Positions 34,901-43,746 of a stretch of DNA of 64,000 nt are shown here, in pieces (within the stretch, counting starts at the first letter, position 1; each line of letters starts with the position of its first letter). The stretch comes from Microlunatus soli (GTDB lineage: Bacteria; Actinomycetota; Actinomycetes; Propionibacteriales; Propionibacteriaceae), in the NCBI RefSeq assembly GCF_900105385.1, contig NZ_LT629772.1, forward strand, positions 2,294,001 to 2,358,000, read 5' to 3'. Under the pieces are notes generated by a model that was not told where the DNA came from, ran no database searches, and worked only from the letters and a program-made list of their open reading frames with translations. The translations under genes and the position numbers were made by a program.

Positions 34901-36175
34901 ATGACCACGACCGCATCGGCAGCGCCGAGGGTGCGCACCAGACCACCGCTGGCCGTCTACGTGCTGGGCGCCGCGATCTTCGCCCAGGGAACCTCGGAGT
35001 TCATGATCGCGGGACTGTTGCCCGATCTGACCTCCGACCTGGAGATCAGCGTGCCGCAGGCCGGCATGTTGATCACCGCCTTCGCTGTCGGGATGGCGAT
35101 CGGGGCACCGCTGATGACGGTGGCGACCTTGCGGTTGCCGCGGAAGCTGACCTTGATCGCCGCCGCGATCGGTTACCTACTGCTGCACCTGGTCGGACTG
35201 TTCGTCCACAACTATCCGGCCTTGATGATCACTCGGGTGATCTCAGCCGTGCTGTACGCGACCTTCTGGGCAGTGTCGGCAGTCGTCGCCTCCCGATTGG
35301 CGGGTCCGGCCGTGATGGCTCGCGCCCTGGCGATCCTGGTCGGCGGGCTGTCGGTCGCCAACGTGCTCGGCGTGCCGGCAGGGACGTGGCTGGGTGAACA
35401 CTTCGGTTGGCGGGCGGCGTTCCTGGCGGTTGCGGTCGCCACGGCCGCCAGCGTGGTGTCGATCGTGATCTTGGTCCCGGACACCGACAGCCGGACAACG
35501 GTGATTCGTCCGATGCGTCAGCTGATCACCGAGGAGGTGCAGGCGTTCCGTCGGGGCCGGCTGTGGCTGGCGCTGTTGACCACCGCACTGTTCCAGGGAG
35601 CGATCTTCGCGGCGTTCTCCTACTTCTCGCCGCTGCTGATCAACATCACCGGTGTTTCGGCGGACCGGGCCCCGCTGTACCTGTTGATCTTCGGGGTCGG
35701 CGCGTTCGTCGGGACGACGCTCGGCGGCCGGGTCGCGGATCGGGGCCCGCTGGCCAACGTGATGATCAGCCTCGGGGCCACGGTGCTGGCCTCACTGCTG
35801 CTACTCGCCGTGGTGGGCTCGGCCGTCGGGGTCGCGATCGCGATCGGCCTCTACTCGTTGGCGGCCTTCTCGATCGCCGGAGCACTGAACGCTCGCGTGT
35901 TCGGTTTCGCCGGCTCGGCGCCGACTCTTGCCGCCGCGGTCAACACCAGTGCCTTCAATGTCGGCAATGCCGTCGGTCCCGCGCTGGGCGGGCTGGCGAT
36001 CGCCGGCGGCCTGGGCTTCCGGTCTCCGGTCCTGGTCGGCGTTGCCATGCTGGTGGCAGCGCTGGCGGTGGCAACGGTCTCTGCGGTCGTTGAACGCCGT
36101 CCGGACCGCGACGAATCGGCACCCGAGCTCGACCCCGCAGCTACCCCGGCCGCCACGGCGGTCTGCGACGGCTGA
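34901..36175 (+). CDS. MFS drug efflux transporter (Cmx/CmrA-like)
   Basis: 424-aa proton-coupled exporter with 12 predicted helices. GAAIFAQGTSEFMIAGLLPDL at helix 1 is characteristic of the chloramphenicol-type (Cmx/CmrA) and AraJ-like DHA1 pumps. The motif between helices 2 and 3 reads GAPLMTVATLRLPRK. The ATG at 34901 follows GAGGAAC; an upstream in-frame ATG at 34871 lacks this. The TetR gene just upstream suggests drug-inducible expression. Substrate unproven. Confidence 0.92.
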   Translation: MTTTASAAPRVRTRPPLAVYVLGAAIFAQGTSEFMIAGLLPDLTSDLEISVPQAGMLITAFAVGMAIGAPLMTVATLRLPRKLTLIAAAIGYLLLHLVGLFVHNYPALMITRVISAVLYATFWAVSAVVASRLAGPAVMARALAILVGGLSVANVLGVPAGTWLGEHFGWRAAFLAVAVATAASVVSIVILVPDTDSRTTVIRPMRQLITEEVQAFRRGRLWLALLTTALFQGAIFAAFSYFSPLLINITGVSADRAPLYLLIFGVGAFVGTTLGGRVADRGPLANVMISLGATVLASLLLLAVVGSAVGVAIAIGLYSLAAFSIAGALNARVFGFAGSAPTLAAAVNTSAFNVGNAVGPALGGLAIAGGLGFRSPVLVGVAMLVAALAVATVSAVVERRPDRDESAPELDPAATPAATAVCDG

Positions 36176-36349
36176 CCAGCAGACGCCGTCACCCGGGACC
36201 GATCGATGCGGAGATGTCGATCCGACCGGTCGGCCCACTTTCGGCCGCGGCCGGCTTCCACGCCGGTACGGACCCCGTGTCTGCACCCGTGATCGAGGGC
36301 GGTGCAACGGCTCAGCGCAGCCCCTCGCGCAGCGGACTAGCCTGGCTGA

Positions 36350-37246
36350 ATGACCGCCGCGCCGACCGCCCTGCCGCTGCTGGACCGGATCCGGGTCCGG
36401 ATGGCGGAAGCTGTCGGGTCGCGGATCGGCACCACTGGGCCGACGTCGGCGTTCGCCGTGCTGCGCGAAGATCAGGACGCGAAGCGCTGGTATCCAGCGG
36501 AGTCGCCGGTGCGGACGGTGCACGGCGACATCGCGATGCTGATCGGCGGGATCCGGTCATTGCTGTTGCAGTCCTTGCATCCGGTCGCGATGCAAGCCGT
36601 CGAAGAACATTCCGGATATCGCAGCGACCCGTGGGGCCGTCTGCAGCGGACGGCAGCGTTCATCGCGATCACCACCTTCGGCTCCGAGGAACAAGCCCGG
36701 GCAGCGATCGACCGGGTGCTGCGGGTCCATGATCACGTCACCGGCACCACGCCAAGCGGTCTACCCTATCGAGCCTCGGATCCGCACCTGTTGTCCTGGA
36801 TCCATGTCGCCGAGGCGGACAGCTTCCTGACCGCCCATCGGTTGTACGGCACCAGCCGGCTGTCCCCGGCCGGGCATGACCGTTACGTCTCCGATCTTGC
36901 TCGGACCGCCTCGGCGCTCGGGGTGACCGATGCACCGGCCGACGTCGACCAACTCCGGCGGCAGCTGGCAGCGTTCCGTCCCGAGCTGCGGGGTGGCGGT
37001 CAGGCACGGGCGGCAACCCAACTGTTGCTGTGGCGTCCTCCGCTGTCCGGCACGGTCGGTGCGGGCTATCGGCTGTTGGCGGCCGGAGCGGTCGCCTCGC
37101 TGCCACCGTGGGTGCGCCAGGAGCTGGAGCTGCCGTCCTTGCCGATCCTGGATCGCGCGGTCGTCCGGCCGGCGGCCAAGGCACTGCTGATCAGTGTCGA
37201 CCGGGGATTCGCTGCGACCTTCGAACGGCGCCCGGGCGCGGCATGA
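36350..37246 (+). CDS. MpaB-type oxygenase domain protein (DUF2236)
   Basis: 298-aa protein of the DUF2236/MpaB/latex-clearing (Lcp) superfamily of haem b proteins. Markers are HGDIAMLIGGIRSLLLQSLHPVAMQAVEEHSGY with a conserved His near residue 77, FGSEEQARAAIDRVLRVHDHVTG, and PHLLSWIHVAEADSFL. No signal peptide. The stop abuts the stop of the convergent acyl-CoA synthetase with no spacer. Substrate unknown. The 174 bp upstream hold no recognisable feature. Confidence 0.93.
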   Translation: MTAAPTALPLLDRIRVRMAEAVGSRIGTTGPTSAFAVLREDQDAKRWYPAESPVRTVHGDIAMLIGGIRSLLLQSLHPVAMQAVEEHSGYRSDPWGRLQRTAAFIAITTFGSEEQARAAIDRVLRVHDHVTGTTPSGLPYRASDPHLLSWIHVAEADSFLTAHRLYGTSRLSPAGHDRYVSDLARTASALGVTDAPADVDQLRRQLAAFRPELRGGGQARAATQLLLWRPPLSGTVGAGYRLLAAGAVASLPPWVRQELELPSLPILDRAVVRPAAKALLISVDRGFAATFERRPGAA

Positions 37247-39187
37247 TCACTGGGTCAGGATCGGTCGCAGTCCGTCGATCACCGACGGGTCCTCGATGGT
37301 CGAGGGCACCTGAGTGTGCTGGCCGTCGGCGATCTCTCGCATCGTCTTGCGCAGCACCTTCCCCGACCGCGTCTTGGGTAGCGCCGGTACGGCATCGATC
37401 CGTCGCAGCGATGCGATCGCGCCGATCTCCTGGCGGACCAGGGCGACCAGCTCGTCGCGTAGTTGATCATGGTCGATCTCGACACCGGACTTGATCACCA
37501 CCAGGCCGCGCGGGAGCTGTCCCTTCAGCGGGTCGGCGACCCCGATCACGGCGCATTCGGCGACCGCGGGATGGGTCGCCAGCACCGCCTCCAGCTGCCC
37601 GGTGGACAGCCGGTGGCCGGCGACGTTGATCACGTCGTCGGTGCGGCCCATCACGAACAGATAGCCGTCGTCATCGAGGTAGCCACCGTCACCGGTCAGG
37701 TAGTAGCCGGGATAGGTCTCCAGATAGCCGGTGACGAACCGCTGCGGATCGCCCCAGACGCCGGTCAGGGTGCCCGGTGGCAGCGGTCGACGGAGGCAGA
37801 TCGCTCCCTCGGCACCGACCGGCACCGGCGTACCGTGTTCGTCCAGGATCGCCACCTGGTAGCCGGGCACCGGGACGGTCGACGATCCGGGCTTGATCGG
37901 CATCGGCTCCAGCCCGCGCAGGTTGGCGACGATCGGCCAACCGGTCTCGGTCTGCCACCAGTGGTCCACGACCGGGACGCCGAGTTGATCATCGGCCCAC
38001 CGATAGGTGTCCGGATCCAGCCGTTCGCCGGCCAGGAAGAGCGTCTGCAGCGTCGAGAGATCGGACGCAGCAATGGCTTCCCCGTCCGGATCGACCTTGC
38101 GGATGGCGCGGATCGCCGTCGGTGCGGTGAAGAGCACCCTGACGCCGTGCTCGGCCACCACCCGCCAGAACGCACCGGCATCCTGAGCCTGTCCCCCGGC
38201 GGTGTCCTGAGCTTGTCGAAGGGCACTGACCGGCTTGCCCTCGTACAGCACGGTCGTTGCACCGACCAACAGCGGCGCGTAGGCGATGAAGGAGTGCCCG
38301 ACCACCCAACCGACGTCGCTCGCGGTGAACATCACCTCACCGGGCCCGACATCGAAGATCGACCTCATCGCGTAGCTGAGCGCCACCGCATGACCGCCGT
38401 TGTCGCGAACGATGCCCTTCGGCTTCCCGGTGGTGCCTGAGGTGTAGAGGATGTACAGCGGATCCGTGGCTGCGACCTCGACCGGGACGGCCGGCTCGAT
38501 CCGGGCGTCCCTCATCAACGCGGCCAGATCAAGATCACGTGGCTCGGACATCTCGACGACGGGTGCGTCGGCGTGATCATTGCGTGGCACGATCACGCAG
38601 TGTCGCGGCTGATGCTCGGACAACTCCAGGGCCGTGTCCAGCATCGGCTTGTAGGCGATCACCCGGTCCGCCTCCAGGCCGTAGGCCGCGGAGATGATCA
38701 CCACCGGCTGAGCGTCGTCGATCCGCTTGGCCAGCTCGGCGGGCGCAAATCCACCGAAGACGACCGAGTGCACCGCGCCGATCCGAGCACAGGCGAGCAT
38801 CGCGATCACCGCTTCGGGGATCATCGGCAGATAGATCACCACCCCGTCACCCTTTCCGACACCGAGTGCGGTCAGTGCGCCGCCGAGTTTGCCGACCCGC
38901 TCCAGCAGGTCGGCGTAGCTGAACGACCGACGCCGTCCGGTGACCTCGGAGTGGAAGATCAGGGCCGGCTGTTCACCACGGCCGCCGATGACGTGTCGAT
39001 CGAGAGCGTTGTAGGAGGTGTTCAGCACACCGTCGGCGAACCAACGGTCGACGTCACCGGAGCCGGCCGGCTCGGTCGAGTGTGCCGACCGCGGTCGGGT
39101 GAACCAGTCGATCGCGTCGGCCTGCTGGAGCCAGAATCCCTCCGGATCCTCGATGCTGCGCCGATAGCTCTCCGCGTATGCGCCCAT
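37247..39187 (-). CDS. prpE: Propionyl/acetyl-CoA synthetase (PrpE/Acs family)
   Basis: Activates propionate or acetate to acyl-CoA through an acyl-adenylate. The N-terminus ends in WFADGVLNTSYNALDRHV; the AMP-binding motif is YILYTSGTTGKPKG, and RDNGGHAVAL follows as in propionyl-CoA synthetases. The C-terminal acetylatable-lysine motif is KTRSGKVLRKTMREI. 646 aa is near normal, but residues about 322-336 (LRQAQDTAGGQAQ) come from an in-frame dispersed repeat (38181-38223) that relatives should lack. With ActP at 59.8 kb it suggests short-chain fatty acid assimilation. Confidence 0.93.
   Translation of the reverse strand: MGAYAESYRRSIEDPEGFWLQQADAIDWFTRPRSAHSTEPAGSGDVDRWFADGVLNTSYNALDRHVIGGRGEQPALIFHSEVTGRRRSFSYADLLERVGKLGGALTALGVGKGDGVVIYLPMIPEAVIAMLACARIGAVHSVVFGGFAPAELAKRIDDAQPVVIISAAYGLEADRVIAYKPMLDTALELSEHQPRHCVIVPRNDHADAPVVEMSEPRDLDLAALMRDARIEPAVPVEVAATDPLYILYTSGTTGKPKGIVRDNGGHAVALSYAMRSIFDVGPGEVMFTASDVGWVVGHSFIAYAPLLVGATTVLYEGKPVSALRQAQDTAGGQAQDAGAFWRVVAEHGVRVLFTAPTAIRAIRKVDPDGEAIAASDLSTLQTLFLAGERLDPDTYRWADDQLGVPVVDHWWQTETGWPIVANLRGLEPMPIKPGSSTVPVPGYQVAILDEHGTPVPVGAEGAICLRRPLPPGTLTGVWGDPQRFVTGYLETYPGYYLTGDGGYLDDDGYLFVMGRTDDVINVAGHRLSTGQLEAVLATHPAVAECAVIGVADPLKGQLPRGLVVIKSGVEIDHDQLRDELVALVRQEIGAIASLRRIDAVPALPKTRSGKVLRKTMREIADGQHTQVPSTIEDPSVIDGLRPILTQ
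38181..38223. repeat. Dispersed repeat within the PrpE coding region, copy 4
   Basis: A partial unit TCCTGAGCCTGTC (38181-38193) and a full unit TCCTGAGCTTGTCGAAGGG (38205-38223) are separated by 11 bp. The 43-bp block is read in-frame and adds about 14 residues between the KPVSAL segment and AGAFWRVVAEHG. Confidence 0.85.
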
Positions 39188-39280
39188 GCTCGCCTCCCAC
39201 GTCGATGTCGGTCCATCCTGCCATCGCGACAGGCCGGGCGCACTCGGTCAAACGACGCCGCCGGACGAGGCCGGTCCGAC

Positions 39281-40084
39281 TCAGCGGTCCGGCGCCTGCT
39301 CCGACGGCGGCGTCGTCCGGTCGGCCAGTCGGGAGAGGAACTGCCGAGTACGTTCCCGGCGCGGGGCCTGCAGGATCTCCGCCGGTGTCCCTTGCTCGTG
39401 GATCTCGCCGCCGTGCAGGAAGCAGATCCGATCGGCGATCCGGCTCGCGAAGCTCATCTCGTGGGTATTGATGATCATGGTCATGCCCTCACTGCGCAGC
39501 TCGGCGAGCAGATCGAGCACCTCACCGACCAACTCGGGATCCAAGGCCGAGGTGACTTCGTCCAGCAGCATCACGGCAGGATCGTTCACCAAGGCCCGCG
39601 CGATCGCCACCCGCTGTTGCTGGCCGCCGGACAGATCGTCCGGACGTGCCGTCGCCTTGTCCGGCAGACCGACCCGTTCGAGCATCTCCATCGCCCGCCG
39701 ACGCGCTGCGGCGACGGGCACCTTGTGCACCCGAGTCGGTGCCAGGGTGATGTTGTCGATCACCGACAGGTGCGGAAACAGGTTGTAGGCCTGGAAGACG
39801 ATCCCGATCCGACCGCGGATCCGATCGACGGCGACGCCGGGATCGGTGATCTCCACACCGTCCAACGTGATGATGCCGTCGTCCACCGTCTCCAACAGGT
39901 TGATGCAACGCAGCAGTGTCGATTTCCCGGAGCCGCTCGCACCGATCAGCACCACGCACTCGCCGCTTGCGACCTCCAGATCGATCGATCGGAGGACGAC
40001 GTTGGTCTCCCGGCGGCTGCCGAACGACTTGCGGACTCCGCTCAGTGACAGCAGGCTGGATGCTCCGGGAACGGCCGCGGTCAT
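39281..40084 (-). CDS. Polar amino-acid ABC transporter ATPase
   Basis: 267-aa GlnQ/HisP-type ATPase: Walker A GASGSGKSTLL, signature LSGGQQQRVAIARAL, Walker B VMLLDEVTSALDPEL, H-loop NTHEMSFA. The start overlaps the permease stop by four bases, so SBP, permease and ATPase are coupled in that order. Confidence 0.95.
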   Translation of the reverse strand: MTAAVPGASSLLSLSGVRKSFGSRRETNVVLRSIDLEVASGECVVLIGASGSGKSTLLRCINLLETVDDGIITLDGVEITDPGVAVDRIRGRIGIVFQAYNLFPHLSVIDNITLAPTRVHKVPVAAARRRAMEMLERVGLPDKATARPDDLSGGQQQRVAIARALVNDPAVMLLDEVTSALDPELVGEVLDLLAELRSEGMTMIINTHEMSFASRIADRICFLHGGEIHEQGTPAEILQAPRRERTRQFLSRLADRTTPPSEQAPDR

Positions 40085-40959
40085 ACCAGACCACCTGCCC
40101 CGTGAAAGCCCTGCTTCCGGGCGATCCAGTCGGTCAGCCGTGCCATCGGGATGGTGAGACAGACAAACAGGATCCCGGCCACCACGTACGGGGTGAAGTT
40201 GAAGTCGGTCGCGGTCGAGATCTGCGCAGCCCGGATCGCGTCGATCACCCCGAGGACGGCGATCAGCCCGGAATCCTTCTGCAGCGAGACAAGATCATTC
40301 ATCAACGGCGGCAGCACCCGACGGACCGCCTGCGGCAGCACGACATGACGCAGCGTCTGCAGATGACTCAGGCCCAGTGATCTTGCGGCTGCCCGCTGCG
40401 ACGGGTGGACCGACTCGATGCCGGCCCGGAACACTTCGGCGACATAGGAGGAGTAGGTCAGGACCAGCGCGGCACAGCCCCAGAAGAGCACGCTGGACGG
40501 CAGACCCTGCAGCCGCAGTGCGGGCGCTCCGAAGCCCAGCAGGAAGATCACCAACAGCAGCGGCAGCCCGCGGAACACGTCGACGTACACCGTGGCGAGC
40601 AACCGGAACGGGAACGCCACCGGCCCGCGCAGGGTGCGGACGATCGCCAACACCAACCCGATGATCCCGATCAGCACGGCGCAGACCAGCATCACCCGGA
40701 TATTGAGCCACAGCCCGGTCAGCACCTGTGGCAGCGCCTCGGCAGCCTTGGCCGGATTGAAGAAGGTCTGCTGGACGCGCGGCCAGCCAGGAGATCCGAG
40801 CACGCCGGCGCCGAGCAGTCCGACAACGATCAGGGTCGAGAGCAGAGCGATCACCATCGACCGACGGGCTCGCCGCCGACGGAAGGCGACCCGTCGGAGT
40901 TGATGGTCCGATGGTGTCCAGTCGTCGCCGACGACCGGCGGGCCGGGTTCGGTGATCAT
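40081..40959 (-). CDS. Polar amino-acid ABC permease
   Basis: 292-aa HisM/GlnP-type permease. The conserved EAA loop region reads AARSLGLSHLQTLRHVVLPQAVRRVLPPLMND. About six hydrophobic segments, the first after a roughly 45-residue polar N-terminus. ATG 40959 overlaps the SBP stop (ATGA), which supports this start over the longer one at 40992. Confidence 0.93.
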   Translation of the reverse strand: MITEPGPPVVGDDWTPSDHQLRRVAFRRRRARRSMVIALLSTLIVVGLLGAGVLGSPGWPRVQQTFFNPAKAAEALPQVLTGLWLNIRVMLVCAVLIGIIGLVLAIVRTLRGPVAFPFRLLATVYVDVFRGLPLLLVIFLLGFGAPALRLQGLPSSVLFWGCAALVLTYSSYVAEVFRAGIESVHPSQRAAARSLGLSHLQTLRHVVLPQAVRRVLPPLMNDLVSLQKDSGLIAVLGVIDAIRAAQISTATDFNFTPYVVAGILFVCLTIPMARLTDWIARKQGFHGAGGLV

Positions 40960-41816
40960 GTCAGCTCCGGCGCTCCTTTGGCCGACAGCCATTCCTTCTC
41001 CAACTTGTCCAACGTGCCGTCGGAACGCAGCGTGTCCACTGCCTTGCTGACGCAGCTGGTCAGCTCGGATCCCTTGTCCAGCACGGCCCCGAACTGCTCG
41101 GGTTGTGCGCCGGAGGGCAACTGGCCGACGATCACGCCGTTGTCCAACTGCGCCGCCGTCATGTAGAACGCGGTCGGGACGTCGACGACGATGCCGTCGA
41201 TCTGCTTGTTCTTCAATGCCTGCACGGCGAGATCGTTGGTGTCGTAGACCGCGACCTGTTCGGTCGGCTTGATCTGCTTGGTGGCGGCGTCGTAGGAGGT
41301 CGTCCCCACCTGGGCGCCGAGCTTGGCCCCGGTCAGGTCGCTGATCTTGGTCTTGCCGTCGATCGGGCTGCCCTGATAGGTGATCACGGCCTGCCGGACG
41401 TCGTAGTAGCCGGAGGAGAAGTCGACGGCGTTCTTGCGCTCGGCGCTGATCGACACCTGGTTGAGGTCGATGTCGAAGGTCTTCTCACCCGGCGTGATCA
41501 CCGAGTTGAACGGTACCGTCTCCCACTTCACCTTCGACTTGTCGAAGCCGAGCTGGTCGGCGATCGCATAACCGACCGTCGACTCGTAGCCCTTGCCGTT
41601 GCTCGGGTCGTCGTCGACGAACCACGGCGCGTAGGCCGGCTTGTCGGTGCCGATGGTGAAGGTGCCCTTGGTCTTGACGGCGAGCTGGTCGGTGCTGCAG
41701 TCGGCAGCGCTCGCCGAGGACTCGGCCGCTTCGTCGATCGGTGCGCTGCAGGCGGCGATGCCGAGCAGCGGGGTGAGGACGAGGACGGTGGCAAGGAGGT
41801 CGGAACGACGGGACAT
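40956..41816 (-). CDS. Amino-acid ABC substrate-binding lipoprotein
   Basis: 286-aa family-3 solute-binding lipoprotein with lipobox GIAACS (Cys23). It has the characteristic opening GTFTIGTDKPAYAPWFVDDDPSNGKGYES, then VPFNSVITPGEKTFDIDLNQVSISAERKNAVDFSSGYY. It delivers a polar amino acid to the permease encoded next. Shine-Dalgarno AGAGG precedes the ATG. Specificity cannot be read from sequence. Confidence 0.95.
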   Translation of the reverse strand: MSRRSDLLATVLVLTPLLGIAACSAPIDEAAESSASAADCSTDQLAVKTKGTFTIGTDKPAYAPWFVDDDPSNGKGYESTVGYAIADQLGFDKSKVKWETVPFNSVITPGEKTFDIDLNQVSISAERKNAVDFSSGYYDVRQAVITYQGSPIDGKTKISDLTGAKLGAQVGTTSYDAATKQIKPTEQVAVYDTNDLAVQALKNKQIDGIVVDVPTAFYMTAAQLDNGVIVGQLPSGAQPEQFGAVLDKGSELTSCVSKAVDTLRSDGTLDKLEKEWLSAKGAPELT

Positions 41817-41979
41817 GACGGGCCTCTTTCTCCAAAAGCAGACCAGGGAATGATACGGCCCGGCTTACCGGGTGTTTTCGATCTGATCGAATGTCGACGG
41901 TCACCGCCCCTCCCGACCGGCACGCTGACCGACCTCAGCACGCTGTCGCATCGTGCAGTCTCAGAGAGGACTCCCTACC

Positions 41980-42489
41980 GTGTCGCATCGCAACCAACTG
42001 AAGAGCCGGATCGTCGGTGGCTTGGCCGCCGCCATCGTGGCGGCAAGCGCCGCCGTCGGCGTCGCCACGCCGGCGCACGCCTACAGCCCGAATCCGTCGC
42101 CGAAGCCCGGACCGACCAGAGTCTCGACCGATCAGAGCCGGACCCTCACCGACCCGGTCGACAACACCTACTTCCACAAGGATCCGGGCGGTTACGGCGC
42201 GAAGATCGAGCTGCGCACGAAGAGCGGCCACTACATCGGGAAGGTCGAGTTCCACCCATACGGCGAGAAGGCCTACGTCTACGACACCAGCAACGACAGC
42301 GACAGCTTCTACGTCATCCTCCGTAGTCCAGGAGCAAACCCCGAGGACTGCAATCCACCGAAGACACCGAAGACCGTCGATCTGAAGGTCTGCGATCTGA
42401 GCTACAAGGAGGGCAAGCCGGTCTACATCACGGTGTACGACAACCAAGGCCAGTCCGACGAACTCGCCATGGTCACGGGCAACGCCTGA
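41980..42489 (+). CDS. Small secreted protein, unknown function
   Basis: 169-aa exported protein. The GTG start follows AGAGAGGA by nine bases. The signal peptide ends at THAHA-like PAHA (residue about 34). The mature domain has alternating beta-strand features (GYGAKIELRTKSGHYIGKVEF, AYVYDTSNDSDSFYVIL) and a Cys pair in EDCNPP and LKVCDLSY. The overall plan resembles the other two small secreted products of this window without clear sequence identity. Confidence 0.8.
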   Translation: MSHRNQLKSRIVGGLAAAIVAASAAVGVATPAHAYSPNPSPKPGPTRVSTDQSRTLTDPVDNTYFHKDPGGYGAKIELRTKSGHYIGKVEFHPYGEKAYVYDTSNDSDSFYVILRSPGANPEDCNPPKTPKTVDLKVCDLSYKEGKPVYITVYDNQGQSDELAMVTGNA

Positions 42490-42495
42490 CCTCGT

Positions 42496-42512
42496 GGCGT
42501 GCAGTGCACGCC
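42496..42512. terminator. Perfect 17-bp palindrome between convergent genes
   Basis: GGCGTGCAGTGCACGCC: 8-bp arms around one base, lying between the secreted-protein stop and the CPBP stop. It probably serves as a bidirectional terminator, though the loop would be tight. Confidence 0.45.
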
Positions 42513-43657
42513 TACGGGGCTGTCGGCGCAGCTGCCGGCCCCAGCGCGGACGGCTGGCCGCTCGGTCGGTAGATCCGCTGGATCCGCTGCCGCTTGGCCT
42601 GCCAGAGGATCAGCGCGACCGCGATCGCGTTGACCACCAGGGTGATCACCGGCGCCAGCGGGCTGCCTTGCGAGGTGGAGCTGACGAAGGCCTGGTCCCA
42701 GCCACCGAACAGGATGGTGCCGATCATGATGGTGACGTTGTTGGACAGGTGCAACGCCACCGACGCCTCCAGACCACCGGTGCGCCAGACCAGGAAGCAG
42801 GAGGCGGTGGCGAAGATCGCCAGATCGAGGAAGATCCACGGATCGGAACTGCCGTGGGCGGCCGCGAAAAGCAGGACCGACGGGATCATCGAGACGATCA
42901 ACGCGACCTTGGGGTTGGCGAACCAGGCACCGACGTTCTGCATCAGCAGGCCGCGGAAGGCATACTCCTCGCCGGCCGATTGGAACGGGATACCGATCAC
43001 GACCATGATCAACAGCGCGATCCAGCCCTCCGGCTTCGGGCCGGTCTGCCCGTCCACCAGCAGTTGCAGTCCGATGTAGACGATGAACAGCGGCAGCGTG
43101 ATCATCAGGCAGCGCGCCAGCCAGCCCCAGCGGAATCCGCCGACCACCGAGGACAGGTAGCGGGGACGGATGCCGTGTGCGATCCGGTTGGCCAGCATCG
43201 ACAGTGGGATCAGGCTGGCCAGTCCGGCAATCAGGTAGGCGAAGGCGATCGGGTCGACCTTCCCGCTGACCATGCCGCCGATGACCGACATCGGATCGAG
43301 CCCGGCCGCGACAACGTAGATCATCAGCGGCACCATCAGCAGCAGCTGGGCCCCGATCGCGAAGACGACGGTGAGCACGATCGCGACCACCGGCCGCCAG
43401 CCGGCGAAGCGGAGGCCGCGGGGCAGTTGCTGATACTCCCGGGGTGTGATCGGCATCGGTCCGGGCCGTTCGGGCGGGGCGGCCGGCTGAACGGCCCCGT
43501 ACCCGCCGGCCCCGTACCCGCCGGCCCCGTACGCGCCGCCGGCGGCATTCCCCGCCGGGCCGACGACCGGCTGGTGAGCGGGAACCCCGAGGCCCGGCCC
43601 GAGAGACTCGGGCCGGGCCGATGGGTGGTTCCCGGACGGGTCCTGCTGCTGGCTCAT
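42512..43657 (-). CDS. CPBP family intramembrane metalloprotease
   Basis: 381-aa integral membrane CAAX-protease/bacteriocin-processing (CPBP, Rce1-like) protein. About eight helices follow a 90-residue Pro/Gly-rich N-terminus containing a short GAGGYGAGGYGA repeat. Active-site motifs: EEYAFRGLLMQ (EExxxR), AAHGSSDPW (His) and ALHLSNN (HxxxN). ATG 43657 (MSQQQDPSG) is chosen; the longer frame adds nine residues. Substrate unknown. Confidence 0.92.
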   Translation of the reverse strand: MSQQQDPSGNHPSARPESLGPGLGVPAHQPVVGPAGNAAGGAYGAGGYGAGGYGAVQPAAPPERPGPMPITPREYQQLPRGLRFAGWRPVVAIVLTVVFAIGAQLLLMVPLMIYVVAAGLDPMSVIGGMVSGKVDPIAFAYLIAGLASLIPLSMLANRIAHGIRPRYLSSVVGGFRWGWLARCLMITLPLFIVYIGLQLLVDGQTGPKPEGWIALLIMVVIGIPFQSAGEEYAFRGLLMQNVGAWFANPKVALIVSMIPSVLLFAAAHGSSDPWIFLDLAIFATASCFLVWRTGGLEASVALHLSNNVTIMIGTILFGGWDQAFVSSTSQGSPLAPVITLVVNAIAVALILWQAKRQRIQRIYRPSGQPSALGPAAAPTAP

Positions 43658-43746
43658 AGGGCCGATTGTGTCAGCAGCGGCCAAGGAGCGTGGTGTTCTA
43701 CCCTCCGAGCAGCCTGCGCGGCGACCGGACCGCTGCCGACTCCCGT

